NCBI GenBank assembly: GCA_016288205.1
Contig: JAEEYO010000063.1
Coordinates: forward strand, 1 to 64,000
DNA length: 64,000 nucleotides
Origin: Treponema sp.
GTDB taxonomy: Bacteria; Spirochaetota; Spirochaetia; Treponematales; Treponemataceae
Direction: 5' to 3'
Position 1 is the first letter of the stretch, and each line of letters opens with the position of its first letter. The translations under genes and the position numbers were made by a program. Shown one piece after another: positions 15,092 through 23,312 of this stretch. The notes beneath the pieces were generated by a model, which had not been told where the DNA came from, searched no databases, and saw nothing but the letters and a program-made list of their open reading frames with translations.

Positions 15092-15808
15092 TTAGCGCAC
15101 TCCTTTATAAATCACGCGCACCTGCTTATATAAACCATCTCCCTCGCTTTTGGTTTCAACATCCGGGATATCATTTAAAGTTGTGTGAATCAGACGGCGC
15201 TCAAATGGGTTCATCGGCTCAAGCAGGACGGAATTTCTTGTGGCACGAACCTTGTCCGCGGTAACATAGGCCAGGCGAACCAAGCTTTCCTCGCGTCTGA
15301 TGCGGTAATTCTCGCTGTCCAAAATGACCCTCACATCCTCTTTTCCAAGATGTCCGGCATAGACATTCGCCAAAAGCTGCATTGCGTCCAGATTTTTTCC
15401 CTTCCTTCCGATCAAAATTGAAGAGCTGGGGCTTGTGAGCTTGAGACCGATTTTCTTGTCTTCCCTGAACATGACTTCCACGCTGACCTCATAACCCATC
15501 TTCAAAATAGTCTGGGACACGAAATCAAGAAGCTTTTCCTCAAATTCATCCTGAGGAAGGGGATTGGCCACAATCTTCGGATTGTTCGCACGCACGGTCG
15601 CGTTCGGAACCTTTCCGTCAAATTCGGGCTGCACATGATCAGGAGTGTCCACCGGAATCACGCGGATTTTTGCATATCCCTTCTTGAAAAGGGATTTTTT
15701 CTGCAATTCAAGTGTCTCCACATCAAACTGGTCCCTCTCAAGTCCCAGTTCCTGAGCCGCTTTCTCAATGGCCTCTTTTTCTGTCTCTGCTTCGTATTCG
15801 TAAACCAT
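15092..15808 (-). CDS. khpB: RNA-binding protein KhpB (Jag)
   Basis: The 238-residue protein has the Jag layout: an N-terminal Jag domain (MVYEYEAETEKEAIEKAAQELGL), a KH domain at about 125-180 (SSSILIGRKGKNLDAMQLL) and an R3H domain at about 190-238 (RRLIHTTLNDIPDVETKSEGDGLYKQVRV). It binds RNA and is typically encoded just downstream of yidC, as here. AGAGG precedes the ATG. The distance from yidC is 68 bases, so it is probably in the same operon. Confidence 0.93.
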   Translation of the reverse strand: MVYEYEAETEKEAIEKAAQELGLERDQFDVETLELQKKSLFKKGYAKIRVIPVDTPDHVQPEFDGKVPNATVRANNPKIVANPLPQDEFEEKLLDFVSQTILKMGYEVSVEVMFREDKKIGLKLTSPSSSILIGRKGKNLDAMQLLANVYAGHLGKEDVRVILDSENYRIRREESLVRLAYVTADKVRATRNSVLLEPMNPFERRLIHTTLNDIPDVETKSEGDGLYKQVRVIYKGVR

Positions 15809-15876
15809 AGTTAAAACCTCTTAATAATTTGTTTTTACAGGGCGTTTGTTCCACAAAGGAAAACTGTATTCCTCAC

Positions 15877-17712
15877 TCAGCGTGTCTTTTTCTTTCCGCC
15901 CTTGAATTTGATTACGTTTTTGTTGACGGCAGGCTTGTTGCTTTCCATCTCGGCCCGCTTTTTCTTCATCATCTTGTTGATAATAATCTGCTGGCCAATC
16001 TGCAAAATATTGCTGACCGCCCAGTAGAGAAGGAGTCCGCTCGGCACGTTGTAGAAAAGGAAGAAGAAGATTATGGGAAGACCGTACATCATAAACGCCA
16101 TCTGACCCTTGTTCTTTCCTCCCGCGGCAGCACCGCCGTACTGAGTGATTTTTCCGTTCAAAAGCTGTGACAGGGTATAGATAATCGGCAGAAGCCTTAT
16201 GCTGTTCTGGGTAAATCCGGAAATAAACGGAATCTGTCTTTCCCATGTCCAGACACTGTCACCAACAGAAAGATCGTCGATCCATCCCTTGATGAAAGCC
16301 GCTCCACGGAATTCGAAGTAGTTGTTGAAAACATTGTAAAGGGACAACAAAATCAGCATCTGCAAAATCATCGGAAGACATCCGCTCGCGGGATTATAGC
16401 CCGCCTCCTTGTAAAGGATTGAAAGCTCCTGGCTCATTTTCTGCTGGTCGTCCTTGTATTTCTCCTGGATTTCCCTCATTCTCGGCTGAATCTGCTGCAT
16501 CTTGAGAGAACCCATTGAGCTGCTCTTGTTCAGCGGGAAGAGCAAAATCTTCAATATGATGGTAAGAACGATGATTGCGACACCCCAGTTTTTCACCAGC
16601 TTGAAGATTGTTTCCAGAGACCATTTCAGGGCCCTCTCAATCGGGGAGAAAAGACCGGTTGTCTGCAAGGCCTGGTTGAAGCGGATGTTTGTGAGTCCCC
16701 ATCCGTTGTCCGCCGCATTGTTGTATTTTTTCAGCTCGTTTTCGCTTCTGGGTCCTATGTAAACATAATACACGTCCTGCACGGTTTCAGGCGCTCCTGA
16801 TGCCACTGCACTTCGCGTAAGGAAAATCTGTGAGTTGATGTAGTCGCTCTCGGATTTTGTGGAGGTCTTTACGCTTGAGACCATCTTAGAGCAATCCTCA
16901 GGCTTAATCAGGATGGCAAAGTATTTTCCACCGATACCGGCCCAATCATAGTTTTCAGAATAAATCTTGTCGGACATGGGCTTTCTCTTGCGCTTTTTGT
17001 CCCTCAGAGAAAGGAACTGTCGCACCTCATAGCGGTTCTTCTTGATGTCGTAATGGGGTCCGATCTGCGGGGAAGTCCTGAGAGAGTATGCCGCGTCGTT
17101 GATGTTCAGACCGTTGGAGTCGTAGGTTTTTACTCCTATGCCGAGCTTGAACGCATAATCTCCTGGCAAAAACTCATATCTTTTAAGAAGGGTAAACTTG
17201 TGGATAGTTCCAAGGGCATCTTTGTTGAAAAAATCCCTAGTGAAGATGATTGTACTGTCACCTTCCATTTTTACATTGAAGGTCTCGTTGATGATTGCAT
17301 TGTCGGGACCGCCGAACGAAAGTCCGAAAGCACGGTTTGTCGCCGTCACATTGTCCACCATCTGAACTCCGGTTCCGGTGTCCTTGTCGTTGTGCTTCAG
17401 AAATTTGTAGCTGATCAAATCTCCGCCACGGTTTGTAAAGACAGCCTCAACCAGATCAGTCCTGATTGTATACTGCTGCTCCGGAACTGATTCCTGAACT
17501 TCCGAATCGAACTCGCTTGAATCCGCGGTCGAAATCTGCTCCTTAACCGCGCTTGCCATTTCTTCCTGCTGCTTTTTGGTGAGCTCCATCTCCGCCTGCT
17601 GTCTCTCCATTGCCTCACGTTGCTTTGGCAGAAGGAACACAACCTCGACGACTACGGAACCAATGATTACGAGCGCGCTCAGGACAATGGCCCATATTGT
17701 ATTTTTTTCCAT
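15877..17712 (-). CDS. yidC: Membrane protein insertase YidC
   Basis: The 611-residue protein has the Gram-negative type layout: an N-terminal membrane anchor (NTIWAIVLSALVIIGSVVV), a large periplasmic domain at about 60-350, and the conserved 60KD_IMP core at about 380-590 (WGVAIIVLTIILKILLFPL, CLPMILQMLILLSLYNV, PIIFFFLFYNVPSGLLLYW). It inserts proteins into the inner membrane with or without SecYEG. ATG 17712 is used because AAGGA lies ahead of it; an upstream in-frame start at 17760 would add a non-homologous tail. A basic C-terminal tail could contact ribosomes. Confidence 0.95.
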   Translation of the reverse strand: MEKNTIWAIVLSALVIIGSVVVEVVFLLPKQREAMERQQAEMELTKKQQEEMASAVKEQISTADSSEFDSEVQESVPEQQYTIRTDLVEAVFTNRGGDLISYKFLKHNDKDTGTGVQMVDNVTATNRAFGLSFGGPDNAIINETFNVKMEGDSTIIFTRDFFNKDALGTIHKFTLLKRYEFLPGDYAFKLGIGVKTYDSNGLNINDAAYSLRTSPQIGPHYDIKKNRYEVRQFLSLRDKKRKRKPMSDKIYSENYDWAGIGGKYFAILIKPEDCSKMVSSVKTSTKSESDYINSQIFLTRSAVASGAPETVQDVYYVYIGPRSENELKKYNNAADNGWGLTNIRFNQALQTTGLFSPIERALKWSLETIFKLVKNWGVAIIVLTIILKILLFPLNKSSSMGSLKMQQIQPRMREIQEKYKDDQQKMSQELSILYKEAGYNPASGCLPMILQMLILLSLYNVFNNYFEFRGAAFIKGWIDDLSVGDSVWTWERQIPFISGFTQNSIRLLPIIYTLSQLLNGKITQYGGAAAGGKNKGQMAFMMYGLPIIFFFLFYNVPSGLLLYWAVSNILQIGQQIIINKMMKKKRAEMESNKPAVNKNVIKFKGGKKKTR

Positions 17713-17810
17713 ATTATTATCCTTAAAAAAATATCTCCGTAGAAGCCGAAGACATTCCAAAAATTCAATGATTAAACCGGCAGCTTGGTCCTGGGAAGAT
17801 CTAAATTTTT

Positions 17811-18062
17811 TCAGTCGGGAACAGGGTCATAACCCCCTTCATGAAAGGGATTGCAACGCAAAATTCTTTTGACGGCAAGATAAAGGCCTTTCCAGGGACC
17901 ATGTTTTTTGATGGCCTCCAAGGCATACTGGGAACAAGTCGGAGTATACCTGCAGGACCGTGGAAAAAGAGGAGAGATGCAAACTTGATAAAAGCGTATC
18001 AAAAGACAGAAGAATTTCGAAATGAAATTCCTCAGTCCCTTAATAAACCAGCCTTTTGGCAT
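17811..18062 (-). CDS. yidD: Membrane protein insertion efficiency factor YidD
   Basis: The 83-residue protein has the YidD core: [57 protein letters not shown]. It is a small amphipathic protein linked to YidC-dependent insertion. It overlaps the 3' end of rnpA by 31 bases, a coupling common in this cluster. Confidence 0.95.
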   Translation of the reverse strand: MPKGWFIKGLRNFISKFFCLLIRFYQVCISPLFPRSCRYTPTCSQYALEAIKKHGPWKGLYLAVKRILRCNPFHEGGYDPVPD

Positions 18063-18394
18063 AATGTCCTAAATTGTGCACACCGCGAGTGGAACGAATC
18101 ATTTCCGGGATATACTAAAAACAGCATGTCGTACCCGGTGTTCAGGTGTGTCTTAAAAAAGCGATATGTTTCACGGCTGTAACGCTTGGAACGATTTCTT
18201 TCCACAGCATTTCCATATCCGCGGGGAAGAGGAAACCCGATTCGATTTATGTTTCGGTCATTCAGCATATAGAAGAGCTTGGCTCCGGCAACGCTGACCT
18301 TCTTCCCTGTCTTAAAAAGTCTATGGATGTCAGCAGGGCGCTTTATATGCTCGTCGCGTTTAAAACCCCCTGTCTTTAACAAGTTTGCTTCCAT
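18032..18394 (-). CDS. rnpA: Ribonuclease P protein component
   Basis: The sequence has the RnpA features [21 protein letters not shown], the RNR-type basic helix [18 protein letters not shown] and a C-terminal Cys/His segment. It assists the catalytic RNase P RNA in 5' tRNA maturation. The start is uncertain: ATG 18394 has AGAGGG almost touching it, while TTG 18409 and an internal TTG are alternatives. It lies directly after rpmH, the conserved order. Confidence 0.9.
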   Translation of the reverse strand: MEANLLKTGGFKRDEHIKRPADIHRLFKTGKKVSVAGAKLFYMLNDRNINRIGFPLPRGYGNAVERNRSKRYSRETYRFFKTHLNTGYDMLFLVYPGNDSFHSRCAQFRTLCQKAGLLRD

Positions 18395-18412
18395 CCCTCT
18401 TTTCCGCAAAAA

Positions 18413-18598
18413 TTACATCTTTGCTGTCTGGTTGCGACCATTCTGATATGGCTTCTTCTCATCGGAAACTGTCAGCTTCCAACGACCCTTTGCACGGCGG
18501 CGTGAAAGAACCATGCGGCCACCACGAGTAGCCATGCGGGCACGGAAACCAAATTTTCTGTTGCGCTTTACTTTGCTGGGTTGATATGTACGTAACAT
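18413..18598 (-). CDS. rpmH: 50S ribosomal protein L34
   Basis: [43 protein letters not shown] is L34. At 61 residues it is longer than the usual 44-52 because of a C-terminal extension ([17 protein letters not shown]). The extension ends just before rnpA begins. AGGAG precedes the ATG and an upstream TATAAT (about 18654) may mark its own promoter. Confidence 0.95.
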   Translation of the reverse strand: MLRTYQPSKVKRNRKFGFRARMATRGGRMVLSRRRAKGRWKLTVSDEKKPYQNGRNQTAKM

Positions 18599-18673
18599 AA
18601 TGAACGACTCCTATATATATAAAAATTTTTTCCAAAAATAATTTTCCCAAATTATAGCAGAAAGATAATAACA

Positions 18674-19231
18674 TTATTTTTCGGAATTGGTCAACATGGT
18701 TTTGTGCAAATCCTCAAAAATTGATGCAAGTTCTGGGGGTAATTCTCTCGTTTTCTGAATTTCATCTGAATTTTTTGCTTGAAATGACTGATTTGAGAGT
18801 TTTTTCTCCTCCTCATCAATCCTTTTTTCTATCTCAGCGCGGACTTTATCAGGAGAAGTCGCATTCTCATCTCCCCCGTACAAATCTCCACGCTTGCCCT
18901 TCAGTCTGAATGCGAGGGTAGAAATATCCGCGCCGGGAATCTCCATCTCCATTCCCTTCAATATGAATTTCTTGTGCATCTGCAAAAGGGAAATCCATCC
19001 GGGATGGTCTGCCTCCACCAAAAGCACTCCGTTTTTCAGGTCAACAATGCGCGTGTGGTCAATCAGATTCTGCCCCTCGTTGGGATTCGCCTCATGATTC
19101 GTGGCCCGGATTTTTGAAAGAACATTCTCCCACGCGGCAAAAATATCCATTGCCTTCTTTGACTCTCCCACGCTGATGGAGGAAAAAGTTTTGTGAATCA
19201 GCTCATTTATGTTCATTATCTCGGACGTCAT
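18674..19231 (-). CDS. DUF721 (DciA-like) protein
   Basis: The 185-residue protein carries a DUF721 domain at about 5-100 (NINELIHKTFSSISVGESKKAMDIFAAWENV, HTRIVDLKNGVLLVEADHPGWISLLQMHKKFIL). DUF721 includes DciA, which loads the replicative helicase DnaB in many bacteria lacking DnaC. The position between recF and rpmH fits this. ATG 19231 overlaps the recF stop (ATGA), with GGAGGAAG ahead. The C-terminal half is charged and low in complexity. Confidence 0.85.
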   Translation of the reverse strand: MTSEIMNINELIHKTFSSISVGESKKAMDIFAAWENVLSKIRATNHEANPNEGQNLIDHTRIVDLKNGVLLVEADHPGWISLLQMHKKFILKGMEMEIPGADISTLAFRLKGKRGDLYGGDENATSPDKVRAEIEKRIDEEEKKLSNQSFQAKNSDEIQKTRELPPELASIFEDLHKTMLTNSEK

Positions 19232-20355
19232 CTTTTTTCTTCCTCCCATGTTCCGTCAGTGATTTTATAGACCCTTGTTCCCTCATGCATATAGGACTGA
19301 TACGGCTCTCCGGGCAAGAAGGTACAAAAAAGCTGGTCATAAGGAGGCAGCATGGACGTAAGTTTCTGTCTCTTGGCAGGATCCAGCTCCAGCATCACGT
19401 CATCCATCAGCAGAACCGGTTTTTTCTGAGTGACCTGAGTGTAAAAAACAGCCTGAGCCGTCCTGAGCACAAGGGCAATCAACCGCCTCTGACCTGTGGA
19501 TGCGGTCGGAACAAAAGGATGATTGTCCTTCATAAAGATGATTCTGTCACGGTGAGGTCCCGTCAATGTCGTTCCCGTCACTTTCTCACTTTCAAGCTTC
19601 GACTTCATCATGTCCAGCACCTCGTCAATCTGGGGGAGAAAATTCTGATCATAGCTTTCCTCTGCCTCATCCGACGGAGTTTTTTTCCATGATGGACTGT
19701 ACCTGATGGAGACTCCTTCTATGCCGCTTATCTCCTCATACATCCTTCCGAAAATCTGGTTGAACTGAAAAACGGCATCCCTTCTTTTTTTCTGGATCTC
19801 AAGTCCGTTCATCACAAGCTGTATGTCATAGCTTCCGAACAGACTATAATTGTGTTCTTTCAGACAGAGATTGCGGCTCTTGAGAATTTTTTTATATCTT
19901 CTCATCACGTCTATATAAAGGACATCATACATGCTCAGTGACTGGTCAATGAAAAATCTTCTTCTCTCCGGCTCTCCCACGGCAAAGTCAAGGTCGTCAT
20001 GATTGTAGAGAACGCATGGCATGGTGTTTATCAGTTCCTTTCTGTCATGCAGGGTCTTTCCGTCTTTTTCGATCCTTTTTTTTCCTTTGTCCAGGCATAT
20101 AAAAGTTGAGTGAGTGACTCCATTCTCTTCCCTATACATGGTGCGGAGACTCATATTGACCTCACCCTTTCGAATCAGCTCGGTCTCAACCCGCGTCCGA
20201 AAAGACGATCCGTATGAGCTGTAATAAAGGGCCTCGAGAAGATTGCTTTTTCCCTGTCCGTTTTCACCCGTAAAATAGACTTCCTTCGCAAGAAGATCTA
20301 TGGTGCAGTCTCTGAGATTTCTAAAATGTACCGGCGAAAGAGAAAGAAAAGGCAC
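19228..20355 (-). CDS. recF: DNA replication and repair protein RecF
   Basis: The 375-residue SMC-like ATPase has Walker A GENGQGKSNLLEAL near residues 30-43, the signature STGQRRLIALVLRTAQ and Walker B PVLLMDDVMLELD. RecF helps load RecA at gapped DNA with RecO and RecR. The start is GTG at 20355, which shares one base with the dnaN stop (TAGTG), so translation is coupled. Confidence 0.96.
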   Translation of the reverse strand: MPFLSLSPVHFRNLRDCTIDLLAKEVYFTGENGQGKSNLLEALYYSSYGSSFRTRVETELIRKGEVNMSLRTMYREENGVTHSTFICLDKGKKRIEKDGKTLHDRKELINTMPCVLYNHDDLDFAVGEPERRRFFIDQSLSMYDVLYIDVMRRYKKILKSRNLCLKEHNYSLFGSYDIQLVMNGLEIQKKRRDAVFQFNQIFGRMYEEISGIEGVSIRYSPSWKKTPSDEAEESYDQNFLPQIDEVLDMMKSKLESEKVTGTTLTGPHRDRIIFMKDNHPFVPTASTGQRRLIALVLRTAQAVFYTQVTQKKPVLLMDDVMLELDPAKRQKLTSMLPPYDQLFCTFLPGEPYQSYMHEGTRVYKITDGTWEEEKR

Positions 20356-21479
20356 TATTCTTTTTGCATCGGCATAATCACGTGGAAGAAGTCACCCGCA
20401 GGCTCAGGTCGCATGGTGACGGGTTTCATTTCCTCAGTAAACTCAAAGGTGATTTTCTCGGCTTCCATGACTTTAAGGGGCTCGTCCACGTAGCGGTAGT
20501 TCAGGGCAATGACATAATTGTCTCCGTCATACTCGCACGGAATCTCCTCATCCGCGTTTCCCATCTCCATGTTCTGAGAGGTGATCTTGAGAACACCGGA
20601 TGATATGTTAAAGTAGAGTCTTCCCGCCTTTTTGTCCACCATCAGGGCCACACGCTTGAGTGCATTGTTCAAGTCGGATTTTGTCACTCGGAAATTGTGA
20701 TCCTGCTTTTCCGGAATTACGCGTTCATAATTCGGAATCTGTCCCTCAATCAGTACGGAACCGAATTTGTATGTGCCGAAACGGAAGAAAATCATCTTGT
20801 CCACGACGGCTATTGCGATGTTTCCCTCATCAGGAGCTCGCTTTGCGATTATGTTCAGAATTTTCGGCGGAATGATTACGGACGGAAAATCAGACACACC
20901 TGCCAAAACTTGTTTTGAGTCATAGCTGAGACGCTTTCCGTCGGTTGCCACCAGAATAAGATTATCCTCTTTCTTTTCAAAGAAGACTCCGTTCATGAAA
21001 AGACGCGTTATGTCGTCGCTTACTGCAAAAACAGTCTGGGTAATCATCTCCTTGAATTCATGGGCAGGAACGTCGAAGTATGGAACCTCGTCTGCAGAAC
21101 TGAAATTCGGGAATTTTTCAGCTGAGATGCTTTTTATCTGGAATTTGATTTTCTTTCCCACCGGTCTGATCACCACGTTGATTGCGGTTTCCGAAGATGA
21201 GTCAGTCTCCTGGTTGAATTCAATTTCTCCCTCAGGAAGTGCGGTTAGGATGCCCATGAATTTGTCACAGAAAATTGTCGTGGATCCCTCTTCCATAATC
21301 TGGATTGGAATCTGGCTCTCAAAATTTACCTTGCTGTCAGTAGCTTTCAAGGTAAGAGTGTTATTTGAGGCATACAGAGCCACATTTGAGCGTATATCCG
21401 CTGCCTGCTTTGCCGAAATGATTTCCTGGGCAATGGAAATTTCCCTTATCATTGCGTCTCTATCGAATGTAAATTTCAT
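20355..21479 (-). CDS. dnaN: DNA polymerase III subunit beta (sliding clamp)
   Basis: The 374-residue protein has three DNA clamp domains and starts MKFTFDRDAMIREISIAQ. ATG 21479 with AGGAG ahead is preferred over an upstream start at 21500. It ends in the typical clamp tail (FFHVIMPMQKE). It tethers DNA polymerase III to DNA. It follows the oriC gap after dnaA. Confidence 0.97.
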   Translation of the reverse strand: MKFTFDRDAMIREISIAQEIISAKQAADIRSNVALYASNNTLTLKATDSKVNFESQIPIQIMEEGSTTIFCDKFMGILTALPEGEIEFNQETDSSSETAINVVIRPVGKKIKFQIKSISAEKFPNFSSADEVPYFDVPAHEFKEMITQTVFAVSDDITRLFMNGVFFEKKEDNLILVATDGKRLSYDSKQVLAGVSDFPSVIIPPKILNIIAKRAPDEGNIAIAVVDKMIFFRFGTYKFGSVLIEGQIPNYERVIPEKQDHNFRVTKSDLNNALKRVALMVDKKAGRLYFNISSGVLKITSQNMEMGNADEEIPCEYDGDNYVIALNYRYVDEPLKVMEAEKITFEFTEEMKPVTMRPEPAGDFFHVIMPMQKE

Positions 21480-21765
21480 ATATACTCCTGTTTTGTTCAC
21501 AAGTTCTAAATTTTATAAATTTATAAATTTTAGTAGTAGTAATAATAAAGCCTGTGAATTCTTGAAAATTCACTTTAAGTCATTATTTTACCGAAACTTG
21601 GTCTGTGGAAAAGTCAGTGACTTGAATTCACAGATTTTACACATTTCCACAAGGATTTGACTTTACCCCAAGTTTTCCACAACATTGTATCAAATAAATA
21701 ACAAGTTGTCTTTATCTTTTTATGTATTTTAAGCTCAAAAGAAAAATTTTTTTTCTATAAATAGC
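21480..21765. other. Probable chromosomal origin of replication (oriC)
   Basis: The dnaA-dnaN gap holds DnaA boxes TGTGGAAAA (21604-21612), ATTTCCACA (21643-21651) and TTTTCCACA (21673-21681), with weaker sites TGTGAATTC (21553-21561) and GAATTCACA (21624-21632). A DnaA-trio lies at 21531-21548 and an AT-rich stretch at 21505-21530. The order boxes, trio, AT-rich element is the one needed for DnaA to melt the origin. Genes diverge from this neighbourhood, which also fits. Confidence 0.75.
21531..21548 (+). promoter_or_regulatory. DnaA-trio element
   Basis: The plus strand reads TAG-TAG-TAG-TAA-TAA-TAA, six perfect copies of the trio consensus. Its 3' end faces the DnaA boxes and its 5' end abuts an AT-rich unwinding element, the required polarity. 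Confidence 0.7.
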
Positions 21766-23190
21766 TCATTTCTTGAAGTCCTTTATTTTTCTCACGAGCA
21801 TCTGGATTGTGGAGTCCAGAACAGAGTCAGTCTTGAGCTGGTCTACAATCTTTTCGTAGCTGTGAAGAATCGTAGTATGGTCCTTTCCGCCGAATTCATT
21901 TCCCAAGTCAGGATAGGAATAGTCGCAGAGCTCACGGGCTATGTAGATTGCGATCTGCCGGGGAACCACTATCTTTTTGGTCCTCTTCCTGCTTTTCAAG
22001 TCGGCTATGGAAAGATTGTAGTGGTCGGCCACAACCTTTTGGATTGTGTCAATGGTAATTGATCCCTCGGATGCCTGGCTGATTGTATTTCTGAGTTCTT
22101 TTTGGGCAATCTCTATGGTAAGGGGTTTTCCCATGAGGTCAGCATAGTTGAGCATGGTCGTGAGGCATGATTTTAACTCACGCACGTTTGACTGTACATT
22201 TTTCGCAATGTAATCAACTACTTCGGAAGGAATGTCCTCGTTTTTGTTCATCAGCTGGATTTCTTTCTGAAGGATTGCCTTTCTTGTCTCAAAGTTAGGG
22301 GGCTGCAGATCGATTGACATTCCGCTGGAAAATCTGGAGCGAAGTCTGTCCTCAATTCCCTTTAATTCCGTAATCGGGCGGTCGCATGTGAATACCATCT
22401 GGGCATTTTTCTGATGAAGGGCCTCAAAAGTATGGAAAAGCTCTTCCTGGGTCATCTCCTTGCCAATGAGAAAATGGATGTCATCAATCAAAAGCACGTC
22501 AAGTTTTCTGTATTTATCCTTAAATTTTCCCATAACCTTGTCGCCCAGTGAATTTGTAAACTCATTGGTAAAATCTTCCGCGGTTATATAGCAGATTTTG
22601 ATGTTGCCCTTGTTTTTGTTGTAGATATAGTTTCCGATGGACTGCATGAGATGGGTTTTTCCAAGACCGACTCCGCCGTAAATCAGCAGGGGGTTGAATT
22701 TTGAGCCGGGATTTTGGGCCGCAGCGTAGGATGCCTTATATGCGAAATCGGAATTTTCTCCGGGAACAAAGGTGTCGAAGGTAAACTCTTCTTTGAGCTG
22801 TGGATGCTTTTTCAGGGGTTTTACAGGATTGTCATAGTTTTCTTTGTCGGATGAGGAATTTTCATCGCTATGATAGGACTCCTTTTCCTCAGGTATTTCT
22901 CTGGGCACGGAGGGAGTGACGAATGAGTTTTTGGTTATATATGTGATTGAGACGGTCTGTCCGGTAAGTTCCTCAATTTTGTCCTGAACTGCCTTTACGC
23001 TTCCACGGCTGACCATTGAGTCCCACATGAATTTTGAGGGGACTGAGACAGTGATTTCTGTAAGGGTGTCCTTTATGTATTCCATCTTGAACCAAAGCGT
23101 AAACTGATCCTCGTTGCCGTTCTGACGGTATTCTTCCCTCAGAAGATTCATTGCCTCGTTCCAAAATGCCTGATAATTTTGTTCATTCAT
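21766..23190 (-). CDS. dnaA: Chromosomal replication initiator DnaA
   Basis: The 474-residue initiator has domain I (1-85), a variable domain II (about 95-135), the AAA+ domain with Walker A GGVGLGKT (172-179) and Walker B DVLLIDDIHF (231-240), and domain IV with the box-binding signature GGKDHTTILHSYEKI near the C terminus. No Shine-Dalgarno sequence precedes the ATG, and the -10 box ends only eight bases upstream, so the mRNA may be leaderless. Confidence 0.97.
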   Translation of the reverse strand: MNEQNYQAFWNEAMNLLREEYRQNGNEDQFTLWFKMEYIKDTLTEITVSVPSKFMWDSMVSRGSVKAVQDKIEELTGQTVSITYITKNSFVTPSVPREIPEEKESYHSDENSSSDKENYDNPVKPLKKHPQLKEEFTFDTFVPGENSDFAYKASYAAAQNPGSKFNPLLIYGGVGLGKTHLMQSIGNYIYNKNKGNIKICYITAEDFTNEFTNSLGDKVMGKFKDKYRKLDVLLIDDIHFLIGKEMTQEELFHTFEALHQKNAQMVFTCDRPITELKGIEDRLRSRFSSGMSIDLQPPNFETRKAILQKEIQLMNKNEDIPSEVVDYIAKNVQSNVRELKSCLTTMLNYADLMGKPLTIEIAQKELRNTISQASEGSITIDTIQKVVADHYNLSIADLKSRKRTKKIVVPRQIAIYIARELCDYSYPDLGNEFGGKDHTTILHSYEKIVDQLKTDSVLDSTIQMLVRKIKDFKK

Positions 23191-23198
23191 AGTTTGTT

Positions 23199-23228
23199 AT
23201 TATAACCCTTCTTTACTTTTTTCTTCAA
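23199..23228 (-). promoter_or_regulatory. dnaA promoter
   Basis: Minus-strand TTGAAG (23228-23223) and TATAAT (23204-23199) have an 18-base spacer. Transcription would begin at about 23192-23190, at or next to the dnaA start codon. It overlaps the divergent gyrB promoter. Confidence 0.6.
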
Positions 23229-23240
23229 TATGGGTATACT
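23212..23240 (+). promoter_or_regulatory. gyrB promoter
   Basis: TTTACT (23212-23217) and TATACT (23235-23240) are 17 bases apart. The -35 region is interleaved with the dnaA promoter, so the two polymerases would compete. Confidence 0.55.
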
Positions 23241-23312
23241 AAATTCCTAAAAATATTCTATTATTGGGATAGAACGCTCTGGTGAAATCGGGCGGTTCTA
23301 GTGGGTGAAAAA

